In this document: positions 23,144 through 33,900 of the stretch, piece after piece
Position numbering within the stretch: position 1 is the stretch's first letter
How the letters are laid out: every line of letters starts with the position of its first letter
NCBI GenBank assembly: GCA_036874045.1
Contig: CM072339.1
Location: forward strand, 16,251,501 to 16,315,500
Direction of reading: 5' to 3'
DNA: 64,000 nucleotides
DNA from: Cymodocea nodosa
Taxonomy: Eukaryota; Streptophyta; Magnoliopsida; Alismatales; Cymodoceaceae
Position numbers and translations under genes: made by a program
The notes under the pieces: model-generated
What the model saw: the letters and a program-made list of their open reading frames with translations, nothing else
What the model was told of the DNA's origin: nothing
Databases searched by the model: none

Positions 23144-24283
23144 TTAAGAACATGATTGAAAAGTAGAAATAAATGGAATAAATGTATCAGTCCAAGCAAA
23201 CTTTTTAGGCATAGTTCTTCTTGCTATTAATTCTGTTTTAATGTAGTTCTTGTTCCTTTTTAATTTGTAAACATGCAATATATTATAAATTCCAAATACG
23301 AGTGTATTACCATTAATGATATGTAATGCAGAAAGAGATCCTTTTTGGTTCCAGGGTAATGTAGTAGTTTCTATTTCTACATCTATTTCAATATACTCCT
23401 CTTCCCACTTCCATTCATTCATGTCTTCCATAATCCATATTTGAAATTTCATTAGTTCATCCCACCATCTTATCAGACATAAAGTAGGATCATCTTCTTC
23501 ATTATACCACATTCCTATTTGAATTTTATTAAATTCTGCATATGGTGGTTTAGCTATTTCACTCAGTACAGGTAAAATTTCTATATAATCATCATAACTG
23601 TCTACGCTCACTATGTATAAATCAGATCCATATGCTAATGATATCTTCGTGACTGAATAGATATATCCATCAAGTATGACATTTGTTTGGTTAATTACTG
23701 ATTTCTGTCCTAGATATATCATAATGTTTTCATTCCAAGATCTATTTAGAAAATTATACACACTTAAGCGTAAATCTTCACCCCAATTTCCTGTAAGTCT
23801 CCAATAATATAATTTTTCAGGAATTGCAGAATTTTTATCAGAAAATATTAAAGCTGACCCACAATTTACAGTTGGTGCTTCAAATCTATTAGGTCTTCTT
23901 ATATTCCATTCTTCTCCTGTTATAGGATTTCTTATCAAAATATCAGGTAATGATAAACTTGCATACCTTGGTCTTGTCTTGTATATGATTAATCCTTCAT
24001 CTATCCCCATAATATGACTCATTCCTTCTAATGCATTGGGTGGAATTCTAGTAGTTTCTTCTATAGCTAGATATTCATGGGTATTTGAACTATGATTAAA
24101 TGACCTCCATATGAATCCATCTCTAATCTTAGTCATTTTTGCAGCTTGTAGTCCTTGAAAATTTTTTTCTTCAATACAGTCTTTAATTTCCTTTGATACA
24201 CAACACAACCTGCATAGATCTTTAGCTGACAAGTTACTTAATACTTCCCTTAGTGCATCCAACGGTAATTGCATTAATTCCAT
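23144..24283 (-). CDS. F-box protein carried by retroelement B (intact frame)
   Basis: A single uninterrupted frame of 379 residues from ATG at 24283. Residues about 3-45 form an F-box (MELMQLPLDALREVLSNLSA, KDLCRLCCVSKEIKD), the segment that binds SKP1 in SCF ubiquitin ligases. The rest resembles the F-box-associated region of plant F-box proteins: NPITGEEWNI near residue 115, DLYIVSVDSYDDYIEILP in the middle, RWWDELMKFQIWIMEDMNEW and EWKWEEEYIEIDVEIE later, ending ISTFQSCS. No signal peptide or membrane segment is seen. The frame is open 93 codons' worth of bases further upstream, but I chose this ATG because all three copies start here and a splice-acceptor-like site lies just before it. 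Inferred role: substrate receptor of a ubiquitin ligase; the target is unknown. Confidence 0.85.
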   Translation of the reverse strand: MELMQLPLDALREVLSNLSAKDLCRLCCVSKEIKDCIEEKNFQGLQAAKMTKIRDGFIWRSFNHSSNTHEYLAIEETTRIPPNALEGMSHIMGIDEGLIIYKTRPRYASLSLPDILIRNPITGEEWNIRRPNRFEAPTVNCGSALIFSDKNSAIPEKLYYWRLTGNWGEDLRLSVYNFLNRSWNENIMIYLGQKSVINQTNVILDGYIYSVTKISLAYGSDLYIVSVDSYDDYIEILPVLSEIAKPPYAEFNKIQIGMWYNEEDDPTLCLIRWWDELMKFQIWIMEDMNEWKWEEEYIEIDVEIETTTLPWNQKGSLSALHIINGNTLVFGIYNILHVYKLKRNKNYIKTELIARRTMPKKFAWTDTFIPFISTFQSCS

Positions 24284-24292
24284 TTGTCGATT

Positions 24293-24340
24293 CTGTAAAA
24301 TAAAAAACAAAAATTTAGTAGAGACAAAAATTAACATAAC
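24293..24340 (-). promoter_or_regulatory. Splice-acceptor-like site before the F-box ATG
   Basis: On the minus strand a T-rich tract ending TTTTATTTTACAG lies 9 nt upstream of the ATG. Copies A (AG at 19495-19496) and F (AG at 50841-50842) have TTATGTTATACAG at the same place. The three tracts also share TCTCT-TAATTTTTGTTT just upstream. This suggests the F-box is translated from a spliced subgenomic RNA, as proposed for env-position genes of other plant LTR elements. The donor was not identified. Confidence 0.5.
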
Positions 24341-24479
24341 TACTACACACCCTCGTGGAGTTAAGGCATAACTCAACAGACTAAGTTCATTGAGTTAAAA
24401 ATTAACTCTACGATACTATTAACTAAAAATAAAACATATATACATACAGATAGTTGCTTCAGATATGTTGCTTCATTCA

Positions 24480-25749
24480 ACTGCCCTCCTAGAAGAGGTA
24501 TCAATTTCATTAACCGTTCTATTGACAGGATTAGGTATAGCTTGTATTAGCAATCCTCTAGTAGGTTTAACTTCCATTGGTTCCTTCTGTCTAAGTGATA
24601 TATTTCTATTCTGATTTTGATTTGCAACATTTCCAAATATAAATTCTAGATGATTGTTTACTTGTTGGATTATCTTTTCTAATTTCTCTATTCTAGCTCC
24701 TTGTTCAATTAATACTTCATAACTTATTTTTTCTCATTTATATTTTCTCCTCCCTGGAAATTGTTGTTTCTCCAAGATAAATTCGAGTGATTTCTCCAAT
24801 TAGGATTATAAGAATTTCCCAAGTCATCTCTCTGGTTTCTAGCATAAATAATATCTAAGTCATTTATGTTTGTATTCTTTTCTGCTAGCTTTTGATTTAA
24901 TGGTAACTCTTCTATTTTCTTTGTTAATTCATTTAATTTCACCTCAAGCATAGTATTGGAATCTATTTCATGCATTCCTCTTGGCAATAATTTTTTATCT
25001 GCAATAGCTTCAACCGAATTTTCCCATTGTGTAGTTCTTTTTACAAAATTTTCTAAATATGCCCATCCTTCTTCACTTCATAATTTTAAAAATCCATTTT
25101 GACAAGTAGATTCTAATAAAGATTTCGTTGAAACATCTATGCCTTCATAAATTATACCTATTAATTGTGCTTTACTCATTGCATGATGTGGACATTGAGT
25201 TAGTAAATCTTTAAATCTTTCAAAATATTTCCAAAATGATTCACCCTGTTTCTGGCTACACATTAATATTTCTTCCTTCTTTTTAATCGTTTGATGTGTT
25301 GGATAGTATTTTTCCATAAAAACAGAGCAAAATTCAGTCCATGTAGAAATTGAATCAAGCGACAAAGTATATAACCATCTCTTAGCTGTATCTTTTAAAG
25401 CAAAAGGTATATATCTATGTTTAATAGCATCTATACTCATGTTCGGCATTCTCATCATTTGACAAACTTCGTTAAATTCTCTAAGGAAATAATAGGCATC
25501 CTCTCTTTCTAATCCATGAAAATGTAGCAATTGACTAATATAATTAGATTTCAGTTCAAACCTATCTCCCTTAAAGTTTGGCAATCGAATACATGAAGGT
25601 TCATCAATTAATTCAAGATACAAAATCTCTCCTAATGATTTTTCTACTGGAGCAGCCATCTCTACGTTCTCTTTTAAAGAAAGGTTAGCTACACCCCAAA
25701 GAATTTCGTTAAAGTTCAGTTTAGAAAATTTTTCAGTACTCCTCTGCAA
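24480..25749 (-). pseudogene. Athila-type gag of element B
   Basis: Capsid-type gag. Residues near the start read FSKLNFNEILWGVANLSL. The core has IRLPNFKGDRFELKSNYISQ and FLREFNEVCQMMRMPNMSID, then the retrotransposon-gag motif with RYIPFALKDTAKRWLYTL and FMEKYYPTHQTIKKKEEIL. The tail carries SYNPNWRNHSNLSWRNNN, typical of Athila gag. No CCHC knuckle is present in this block; that motif lies elsewhere in the family, after the primer site. The frame is open over most of its length with a few breaks. It should form the particle in which the RNA is packaged. The F-box gene follows about 200 bp downstream. Confidence 0.82.
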
Positions 25750-25783
25750 TGAAAATTCCTAGGTAGGTGTTCTTACTAATCGT

Positions 25784-25969
25784 TTAGTGCTTAGAGAACG
25801 AGTCCATGTGCTTATAAATAAATAGCAGAAGATTAATTACATACCAGTCTGAAGCTTTCCATTCTATAAATATTTGTTGTCGGATAAAGGTTGAATCAGC
25901 TGCTTTTCCTTCCAGTTCCTCCAACGCTTTCTCCTTTCTCTTAAAAGTGCTGGTACTCGTAAACAACAT
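25784..25969 (-). CDS. Small leader frame upstream of gag in B
   Basis: A 61-codon frame (KRKEKALEELEGKAADSTFI, then RQQIFIEWKASDW) immediately upstream of gag. Related sequence occurs at the same place in A (about 30060-30190) and F (about 47800-47950), where it is not fully open. It could be an upstream ORF, an N-terminal gag exon or chance. I cannot tell which. Confidence 0.3.
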   Translation of the reverse strand: MLFTSTSTFKRKEKALEELEGKAADSTFIRQQIFIEWKASDWYVINLLLFIYKHMDSFSKH

Positions 25970-27380
25970 TTTGTTTCATATATATACTACGCATCCATAA
26001 AGTGAATAAATCTCGTTGCAAGAACGTGGCTTGCAATGTGCATCGTGGTTCCTATTTTTATGGGTACGTGTACCACTACTAATTTCAAATTTTGGTAACC
26101 GTTAAATCGACGAAGTTTTGTTTGTGGTTAAAAGAATAATTGTTCTGCTTAATCCATGAACTAACATCGTTGAGTTACAGATTACTCAAGAGAACACAGT
26201 CGGTTACTGTTGCTAACTCCACGGACTAACTTCGTTGAGTTATAGATAGCTCAACGGAGTGACCTTATATTATATTACTGACCTCGTAGAGTTACGGTTA
26301 ACTCAACGGACATACTTCGTTGAGTTAACACTGGCAACTTCTAAGTTTCACTCTCGTAAGTTTTCTATTCTGTTTTTTTTTCTTTGTCATTCTGCTAACT
26401 GTAATAAAGTTAAATCTATGTCATTAATGCTTCATTTTGATTAAAATATATTTAAATCTGAACATTATATAAAGATTTAACTTGCAGGTCATTTTATGTC
26501 ATGCAGAATTTACATTTTACCTTATAACATGTAGAAATTTTTAAGCAATTATCCTGTCATTCAGCAAATTGTAAATCTATTACATATTCATAAAGTTCCA
26601 TAAATTACATAATATTCAATAAATTCCATTCATTTCACATCCAAATACGTATGAAAATTGCATCTGAAAAATTATATTCATTAATATGAATCAATTACAT
26701 TACAAGTACACAATACAATTTCATACAATTTTACACAAGTAGACGAACAATACAATTTAATCTCTATGCCAAAATTCATCTACTTCCTTCTGGAGTTTTT
26801 CTAATTTTAGATCTTAGCTACAGTACTCCGTTGAGTTACAGTTAACTCAATTGAATAAGCTCGTTGACTAACTCAAGACTCAACGGAGTCAGCTCGTTGA
26901 GTTAAGCGTAACTCAACGGACTCCCCATACAAGCAATTATAATAATAAAAATATTACAGAGAATAGTTTTTCTATTTTTTACAGGTTTAACTGATACTAT
27001 GCTTCGGTCAGACCTAAATATTTTTTATTTTTTTATTTTTCTTTCGGTTGAACCAATACTATGTTTCGATAAAACCAATATTTTTTTCTGAAAATTAATA
27101 TACAACTTTTTTTCCAGTTTAACTGATACTATGCTTCGGTCAGAACTAAATATTTTTTATTTATTATTATTATTTTTTCTTTCAATTAGACCGATACTAT
27201 GTTTCGGTAAAACTAATATTTTTTTTGAAAATTAATATACAATTTTTTTTTTTTAATGTTCCAGTATTGCCGACAGTTCTAGTCGGTTGAATCGCAACTA
27301 TTTTTATATTATATATATATTTTTAATGTTTTACTCAATTCAATCCAATTCAATTCACTTTGACTCAATTCAATTCAATT
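25970..27380 (-). other. Leader of element B with hairpin repeats
   Basis: About 1.4 kb between the primer site and gag. At 26160-26340 and 26820-26930 it holds GTTGAGTTA/TAACTCAAC hairpins. At about 26760-26815 there is a short stretch matching the end of the accessory gene (compare 31000-31060 in A), showing that B derives from a longer element of the A type. The part at 26940-27300 holds CGGTTGAACCG-type motifs. No gene. Confidence 0.75.
26985..27255. repeat. Tandem duplication of about 135 bp in the B leader
   Basis: Two direct copies, each with TTTAACTGATACTATGCTTC and GGTCAGA, a T-rich run, then ACTATGTTTCG, and ending in GAAAATTAATATACAA. Each holds half-palindromes related to CGGTTGAACCGATAC. 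Related sequence lies in the spacers of A (35690-35950) and F (43990-44340). Confidence 0.8.
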
Positions 27381-27397
27381 CCCCGGCAACGGCGCCA
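27381..27397 (-). other. Primer binding site of element B
   Basis: On the minus strand TGGCGCCGTTGCCGGGG, the Asp-tRNA-type primer site characteristic of Athila elements, lies 7 bp after the LTR end (CCCAAACA). Confidence 0.9.
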
Positions 27398-27404
27398 TAA
27401 AACT

Positions 27405-29189
27405 TGTTTGGGTTTTACTAGCACTACACTAGAAAAACTTGGATTTGTTACTTCTATTTTTACTTAGTTAATTTATCTTTATGCCTATTCTTTCTTTTAG
27501 AAGTAAACAAACAACATTTAATACAATTTAGATATTAATTCCAATTTGTACTTTAACTGCAAGTGTACAGTGTCTATTATATAAATGTGCAAGTACAAGT
27601 CGATCCCTCAGGGAATTGATGACGAATTTAAGAAATGTTTGATTGTGAACAATTTAAATTTATATTCAATAAGCACTCCGTTGAGTTACAATTAACTCAA
27701 CGGACTATGTTCGTTTAATTATGGCTAACTCAACGGACTATCCTCGTGGACTTAAGTTAACTCAACGAGCCTGTCTCTTCTTTATAATACTGCTAATTAC
27801 AGAGGAATTCGGCCAACCATTTGGCGATTCCACAGATTGTAAATAACATCAATTAAGCTTTTTAATGCTAGTTAACATTGGATTTATCATTAAGCAATAC
27901 TAACATTCAGATGATTCAAACAGTCACCATTAAAATCTTTAAGTTTTTTGTACGAACCAATTGCAGTAAACTGTAAAATTAAAACTAACATAAAACAATC
28001 ATAAAACTAATACAGATAACATTAATCACGATACAACACTCAAATACAACATACAAACAAAGATAAATTGTTTTTGGTATTTTTGTTTTTTGATGTGATG
28101 GGCGAAAGGTGAAATGTAAAGTAATCTCACTTGACAGTAAATACTTCCGACACTACTTGCAACTCGATTACACCACTGAAAATTAAACCACTTACAATTA
28201 TGTCTCCTCTCCCAATAGAATCGCGAGTCTAGAATTGCAAGATGATCTCCTCTTCAGCATATAGGCATCAACCTGAAGCCAAGGCTAAAAGCTTTACGAT
28301 CTCCTGAAATATGAGTCGGCGCTTGGTGAAAATGGCTTCCCTTCCCGCGACACGATCACTCCTTATAGTGGTTGTTAGGCACTGTGTTTGGCTCGGAATC
28401 GACCCAACATCAGGCAAGTATCCTCACAGACCTCCGATGATTGGTGATTATGGTGGTGATACAATGGTTGGTGTGATACTTCGGAGAATCACCGATACTA
28501 TCTGCAGAAAGTTCGGTGCTCCTCCTCTATATACACTGGCCATCCATCGATCACACACACTTCTTCTTTTTTTCTTCTTTTCTTTTATATTTCTTCAGTA
28601 GTAACTGTTTCTGCTTGAATGGTCGGTTGGATTTCCTTCCTTCAGATCAACGGGGATGATTTCTTTCTCCCTACGCGATTGAATTCCTGCGTGATACGTG
28701 TAAACGTGGTTTTTCCTTCCAACTATCTTTTCCTACAACCGCTACAGTGGCATTTTGGAAAATAACTATAAAATACATGCAATAAAGAAATAAGCTGCTA
28801 ACCTAACGCGTTACCTTAGTGTATATTCATGTAACTCAACGCGTACAGTTTTGCTAACTTAACAAGTTATAACTTAAGTAAATCTACCAGATCTCGACAC
28901 GTGTCAGTAATAGTTTAAACATAAAAAGAGATTTCAGAGAGTTACAAGTCTAACTATCCAATGCTCAGATGCATTTTCAGATACTTAAGAATTTCACAAC
29001 CTACAACTTACCGACAGTTCATAAATGTACTAAATTAACATTAATTCCCCAAAATTAAGCAGATTCTTCAATTAAAGTATATAATAGTGCAATTATAACA
29101 TAATGGCTTAATTCTCATATGATAAGCTAAATATTATGCAATTAACCATCATTTAACTGTTAATAATATGCACTTTTTCATTCTAAACA
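27405..29189 (-). mobile_element. 5' LTR of element B
   Basis: A 1785-bp LTR1 with intact termini (TGTTTAGAATG on the minus strand at 29189; end CAAACA at 27405), next to the ATTCC target repeat. It is shorter than the 2273-bp reference because the hairpin-rich U3 part is reduced. Hairpins lie at about 27670-27770. A plus-strand antisense frame at 28311-28601 recurs in other copies. Confidence 0.9.
28583..28590 (-). promoter_or_regulatory. Candidate TATA box, B 5' LTR
   Basis: ATATAAAA on the minus strand in the same context as other LTR1 copies (GAAGAAATATAAAAGAA). It would drive the RNA of element B leftward. Confidence 0.55.
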
Positions 29190-30030
29190 ATTCCCCTTAG
29201 CAATATTCTTTTATTTACAATAGCTTTAGTTGAATTTTCCCACTATGCAGTTCTTTTGCAAAGTTTTCTAAATATGCCCATGCTTCTTCACGACACAATT
29301 TTAAAAATCCATTCTAACAAGTAGATTCTAATAAAGATTTCGTTGAAACATCTATGCCTTCATAAATTATACCTATTAATTGTGTTTTACTCATTGCATG
29401 ATGTGGACATTGAGTTAGTAAATCTTTAAATCTTTCAAAATATTTCTAGAATGATTCTCCCTATTTTTGGCTACACATTAAGATTTCTTTCTTCTTTTTA
29501 ATCGTTTGATGTGTTGGATAATATTTTTCTAGAAAAACAGAGAAAAATTCAGTCTATGTAGAAATTGAATCAGGCGATAGAGTATATAACCATCTCTTAG
29601 CTGTGTCTTTTAAAGAAAAAAGGATATATCTAAGTTTAATAGTATCTATACTCATGTTCGGCATTTTCATCATTTGACAAACTTCGTTAAATTCTCTAAG
29701 GAAATAATAGGCATCCTCTCTTTCTAATCTATGAAAATGTGGCAATTGACTAATATAATTAGGTTTCAGTTCAAACCTATCTCCCTTAAAGTTTGGTAAT
29801 CGAATACATAAAGGTTCATCAACTAATTCAGGATATAGAATTTCCCCTAATGGTTTCTCTACTGGAGAAGTCATATCTTTGTTCTCTTTTAAAGAAAGGT
29901 TAGCTACACCCCTTAGGATTTTATTAAAGTCTAATTTAGAAAATATTTTAGTTCGTCTCTGTGTTGAAGAATCTTGTATAGGTGTTCTTACTAATCTTTT
30001 AGTGCTAGGAGAACGAATCCATGTGCTCAT
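29190..30030 (-). pseudogene. N-terminal and core gag of element A
   Basis: Homologous to the B gag: FSKLDFNKILRGVANLSLKE, IRLPNFKGDRFELKPNYISQ, FLREFNEVCQMMKMPNMSID. The rest of this gag lies at 19690-20218, across element B. It sits downstream of the accessory gene and integrase of A, an unusual place for gag. Broken fossil. Confidence 0.8.
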
Positions 30031-30997
30031 AAACTCTTAACATGAAGTAAAATAACAGAAGATTAATTGCATACCAATCTAAAACTTTATACTCAATAAA
30101 TAATTGTTGACGAACGAAGTTGAATCAACTGCTTCTCCTTCTAGTTCCTCAACGAAGTTCCTTTTCTTTCAAAAGTGCTGGTAACTCATGAATAACATTC
30201 TGTTCTATATTTATAATGCACGTCCATAAAGCAAATGAATCTCAATACAAGAATGTGTCTTGTAACGTGCAATGCGGTTCCTATTTTTATGGGTACGTGT
30301 GTTACTTCTTATTTCAAGTTTTAATAACCGCTAGATCTACAAAGTTTTGTTCGTGGCTAAAAGAATAATCGTTTAGCTAAATCCACAAACTAACTTCGTT
30401 GAGTTATAGTTAACTCAACGGACAAGCTTCAGTTACTGTTGCTAACTCCACGGACTAACTTCGTTGAGTTATAGATAACTTAACGGAGTTACCTATATTA
30501 TATTATTGACCTTGTGGAGTTAAGGTTAACTCAACAAACTTACTTTGTTGAGTTAACACTTAGCAACCTTTAAGTTTACTCCTCATATTAACTTCTATAT
30601 TTTTCTTCTCTCTTGCATTCTGTTAACTTAAATCAAGTTAAATACATGTCATTAAACTCATTTGAATCTGATCATTATATAAATATTTAACTTACAATTC
30701 ATTTCATATTATGTAGAATTTATATTTTACTCCACAGCATACAGATATTTTCAGCATTAACTAGTTATCGTGCATTTAATCTTGTTATTTATAAAATTTA
30801 TAAATCTTTTAAATAGTTTTGCACAATGTTCAACAATTATATAATATTCAAGATAATTCATCTATTACATCATTCTCCAATATTAATACAAAAACATCTA
30901 AAAAACAAACATTCATTTATATGAATAATTTTCATTACAATTAGTTAGATATTTTTCATACAATTATATGCACGTACACGTAGACGAACAATACAAT
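30031..30997 (-). other. Leader between accessory gene and gag in A
   Basis: AT-rich, collinear with 46911-47960 in F. At 30390-30560 there are four or more GTTGAGTTA/TAACTCAAC hairpin units. No coding frame is supported. Confidence 0.7.
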
Positions 30998-33900
30998 TTA
31001 ATCCTTCCTCCTAAGTTCATCTACTTCCTTTTGTAGTTTTTCTACTTGTTGCTTTAATTGATTAATCCTTTCTACAGCTACTATAACTCCTCTAGAAGAT
31101 TCAACTATCTCTACAACCACATAATTTCTGTACTCTTTCACTGAAATGGTTCCAGATCTTATCCTTTTGGATGTCCATTTAGTGTAATCGATACAGTCCA
31201 CCATCAACAGTGGAATCAGATCTCCATAAAATAATTTCTTCTTCACTATTCTCAACTTGGAGATAAAAATTGCAAACCAATTTATCTGAATTCTATTTAC
31301 AACTGCATATGTGGCCCATTTGACAAATTGACTCAGTTCTATGTCATGGCCTTGTCGTTGGTAGACATTCTTAATCAAAATATTAGCTATCATGTGTGCT
31401 TTACCATTTAGGTGCTTCAATCTATTTAATAATGGCACACCAGGATTGAGGCTAAACAATCCTTTATGGTCTGTTCTATCGACTCGACTGTAGTGTGCTT
31501 TCCATAATTGCTAGTCCTTCATTCTTCAATCCTAAAATGTTGTGGAGAAGCTCTGGTGCTATTTGTACATAAGCTTGCTCCACGTTGGAAATTAATCCTC
31601 TTTCTCCTTCTCTTAAGTTTGCATAAAAGCAGGGCACTAGATTTTCATATACTACATGCCCTCTTCCTTGAGAAATAAACTGCAGTAGACCTTGGAACTC
31701 AAATAAATCTTTGACTTCTTGCATTCCATCTCAATTTACTAGTCTACTGTAAATGATATCAAAATCCCTTATCTTTTGGTATTTATTATAAGCTTCCTAA
31801 CTCCAAAAGTGTACTTCATTTAAAACTGTTGTCTCAGTTAGGTCAGGAATGTGAATTTGTTGCTCTAGAGGGGTTTGTTCTTGAACTTCCGCTTCCATAA
31901 GCTGAACTTGAACTTGCTGAAAATGCTCCACAGATTTCGGCATTTTTGTTCTACTTTTGTCTATGGTAGTGAGTCGGTAGAACTCTCCACTCTATCTTGA
32001 ATATTGTCCAAAATTTGCTGAAGAGTTCTTTGCTCTTCAGTGGAATCTGTCGAGTCATCTCTTTCCATTTGTAATTATTCAGCTTCTTATTCATTTTCTT
32101 CTTTTTCTTCTTCCTCCTGACTACCAATCTGCAATGTCATTGTTCTTTCTGATTCTGTGGTAGATTGGGATGGAGTTACAGGCAAATCAGCTTCTGCCCT
32201 AATTTCTATTTCTTCTTCTTGTACAAGCTGTAGACTAGTTTCAACTTGATTTTCCTCTTCTCTTTGCTCTTGCTGCTGCTGCTCCTCCTCCTCCTCTTCA
32301 GAATCTGATAGCAGGTTTACAAAAATCGGCTCTACAAACCCTATTGATCTTGGTATTTCAAATTTAATCTCCTCTTGATGTTCAAGCACTATATCTTTTC
32401 CTTTCATTCTTTTAATTAATTGTGTCTAGTCTTCCTCTTCTTCATCTGAGATTAAATCTACAAAAATGGGCTCTGCGCCCTTGAGCCATAAGTACTAGCT
32501 CTTCTTATTTAACTCTTCCCATAATTACTAGTCTCGAAGGACCAACTTCATCTCCTTTTGTAGCAAGTTTGGCAATAGCTTCATGTTTAGAATGAAAAAG
32601 TGTATATTATTAACGGTTAAATGATGGTTAATTGCATAATATTTAGCTTATCATATAAGAATTAAGCCATTATGTTATAATTGCACTGTTATATGCTTTA
32701 ATTGAAGAATCTGCTTAATTTTGGGGAATTAATGTCAATTTAGTATATTTCTGAACTATCGATAAGTTGCAGGCTATGAAATTCTTAAGTATTCGAATTT
32801 TCTGATAATTCGGACAGTTATGTTTAATAGATCGAACATGTATCAGATAGTTATATTTAAATTGCCGAACAGTTATGTTTAGACAGAATATTTTATTATT
32901 TCCTGAAGTACACGTATTGAAGCCATAATGCATGACTTAAGTGAACTTTCGATGAGTTATCTATAACTATCCGAAATTGCAACTAGGCATCGGACAGTTA
33001 TCTGTGTAACTCTCCGAAATCTCTTTTTATTTATAAAATAGCTGTGGACATGTGTCATGTTCTGGGAAAGTGACTTAAGTGGATTTTCGGTGAGTTATCT
33101 CTAACTATCAGAAATGCATCTGAGCATCGGATAGTTAGCTCTGTAACTCTCTGAAATGTTATTTTATGATTAAAATGCTGCTGACGCATGTCGAGATCTG
33201 GTAGCTTTACTTAAGTTATATATCGGTGAGTTATTTGTAACTATCCAAAATGCATCTAAGCATCGGATAGTTAAGTTTATAAGTATCTGAAATGTACTTG
33301 AGCATCGGATAGTTAAATTTATGCACGTGTTTTATAGTTAAATCAATGAAGAAAGTCTGTTGAGTTATCTGTAACTCCACGGACTATTTATTTTCTAATA
33401 TACCACATAGCGGTTGTAGAAACAAGACAGTTGGAAGAAAAACCACGACTGCACGTATCGCGTAGGGAGAAGAAAGCATCGCCGTTGATATGAATGAAGG
33501 AAATCCAACCGACCATTCAAGCAGAAGTAGTTACTACTGAAGAAATATAAAAGAAAAGAAGAAAAAGAAGAAATGTGTCTGATCGATGGACGGCCAGTGT
33601 ATACAGAGGAGGAGCACCGAGCTTTCTGTAGGTAGTATCGGTGATTCTCCGAAGTATCACACCAACCATCGTTACCACCACCACAATCACCAACCATCGA
33701 AGGTCTGTGAGAATACTTTCTTGATGTCGGGTCGATTCCAAGCCAAACACAGTGCTTGACAACCACTGTGAGGAGTGATCACGTCGTGGGAAGGGAAACC
33801 ATTTTCACCAAGCACTAACTCATATTTCAAGAGATCGTAAAGCTTTTAGCCTTGGCTTCAGGTTGATGCCTGTATGCTGAAGAGGAGATTATCTTGCAAT

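Larger units (their letters stand above)
20224..29189 (-). mobile_element. Non-autonomous Athila element B with gag and F-box
   Basis: This 8966-bp unit is bounded by the direct repeat ATTCC (20219-20223 and 29190-29194), and the gag of element A is continuous across it. Reading right to left: 5' LTR (27405-29189), primer site (27381-27397), leader with hairpin repeats and a trace of the accessory gene's 3' end, gag (24480-25749), F-box gene (23144-24283), 3' non-coding region and a partial 3' LTR (20224-21421). No protease, RT, RNase H or integrase is present. The two LTRs look about 95% alike over the part they share (by eye), suggesting an insertion of the order of 1-2 million years ago if a typical plant LTR rate holds. 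The structure is nearly complete; gag has a few breaks, the F-box frame none. Confidence 0.88.
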
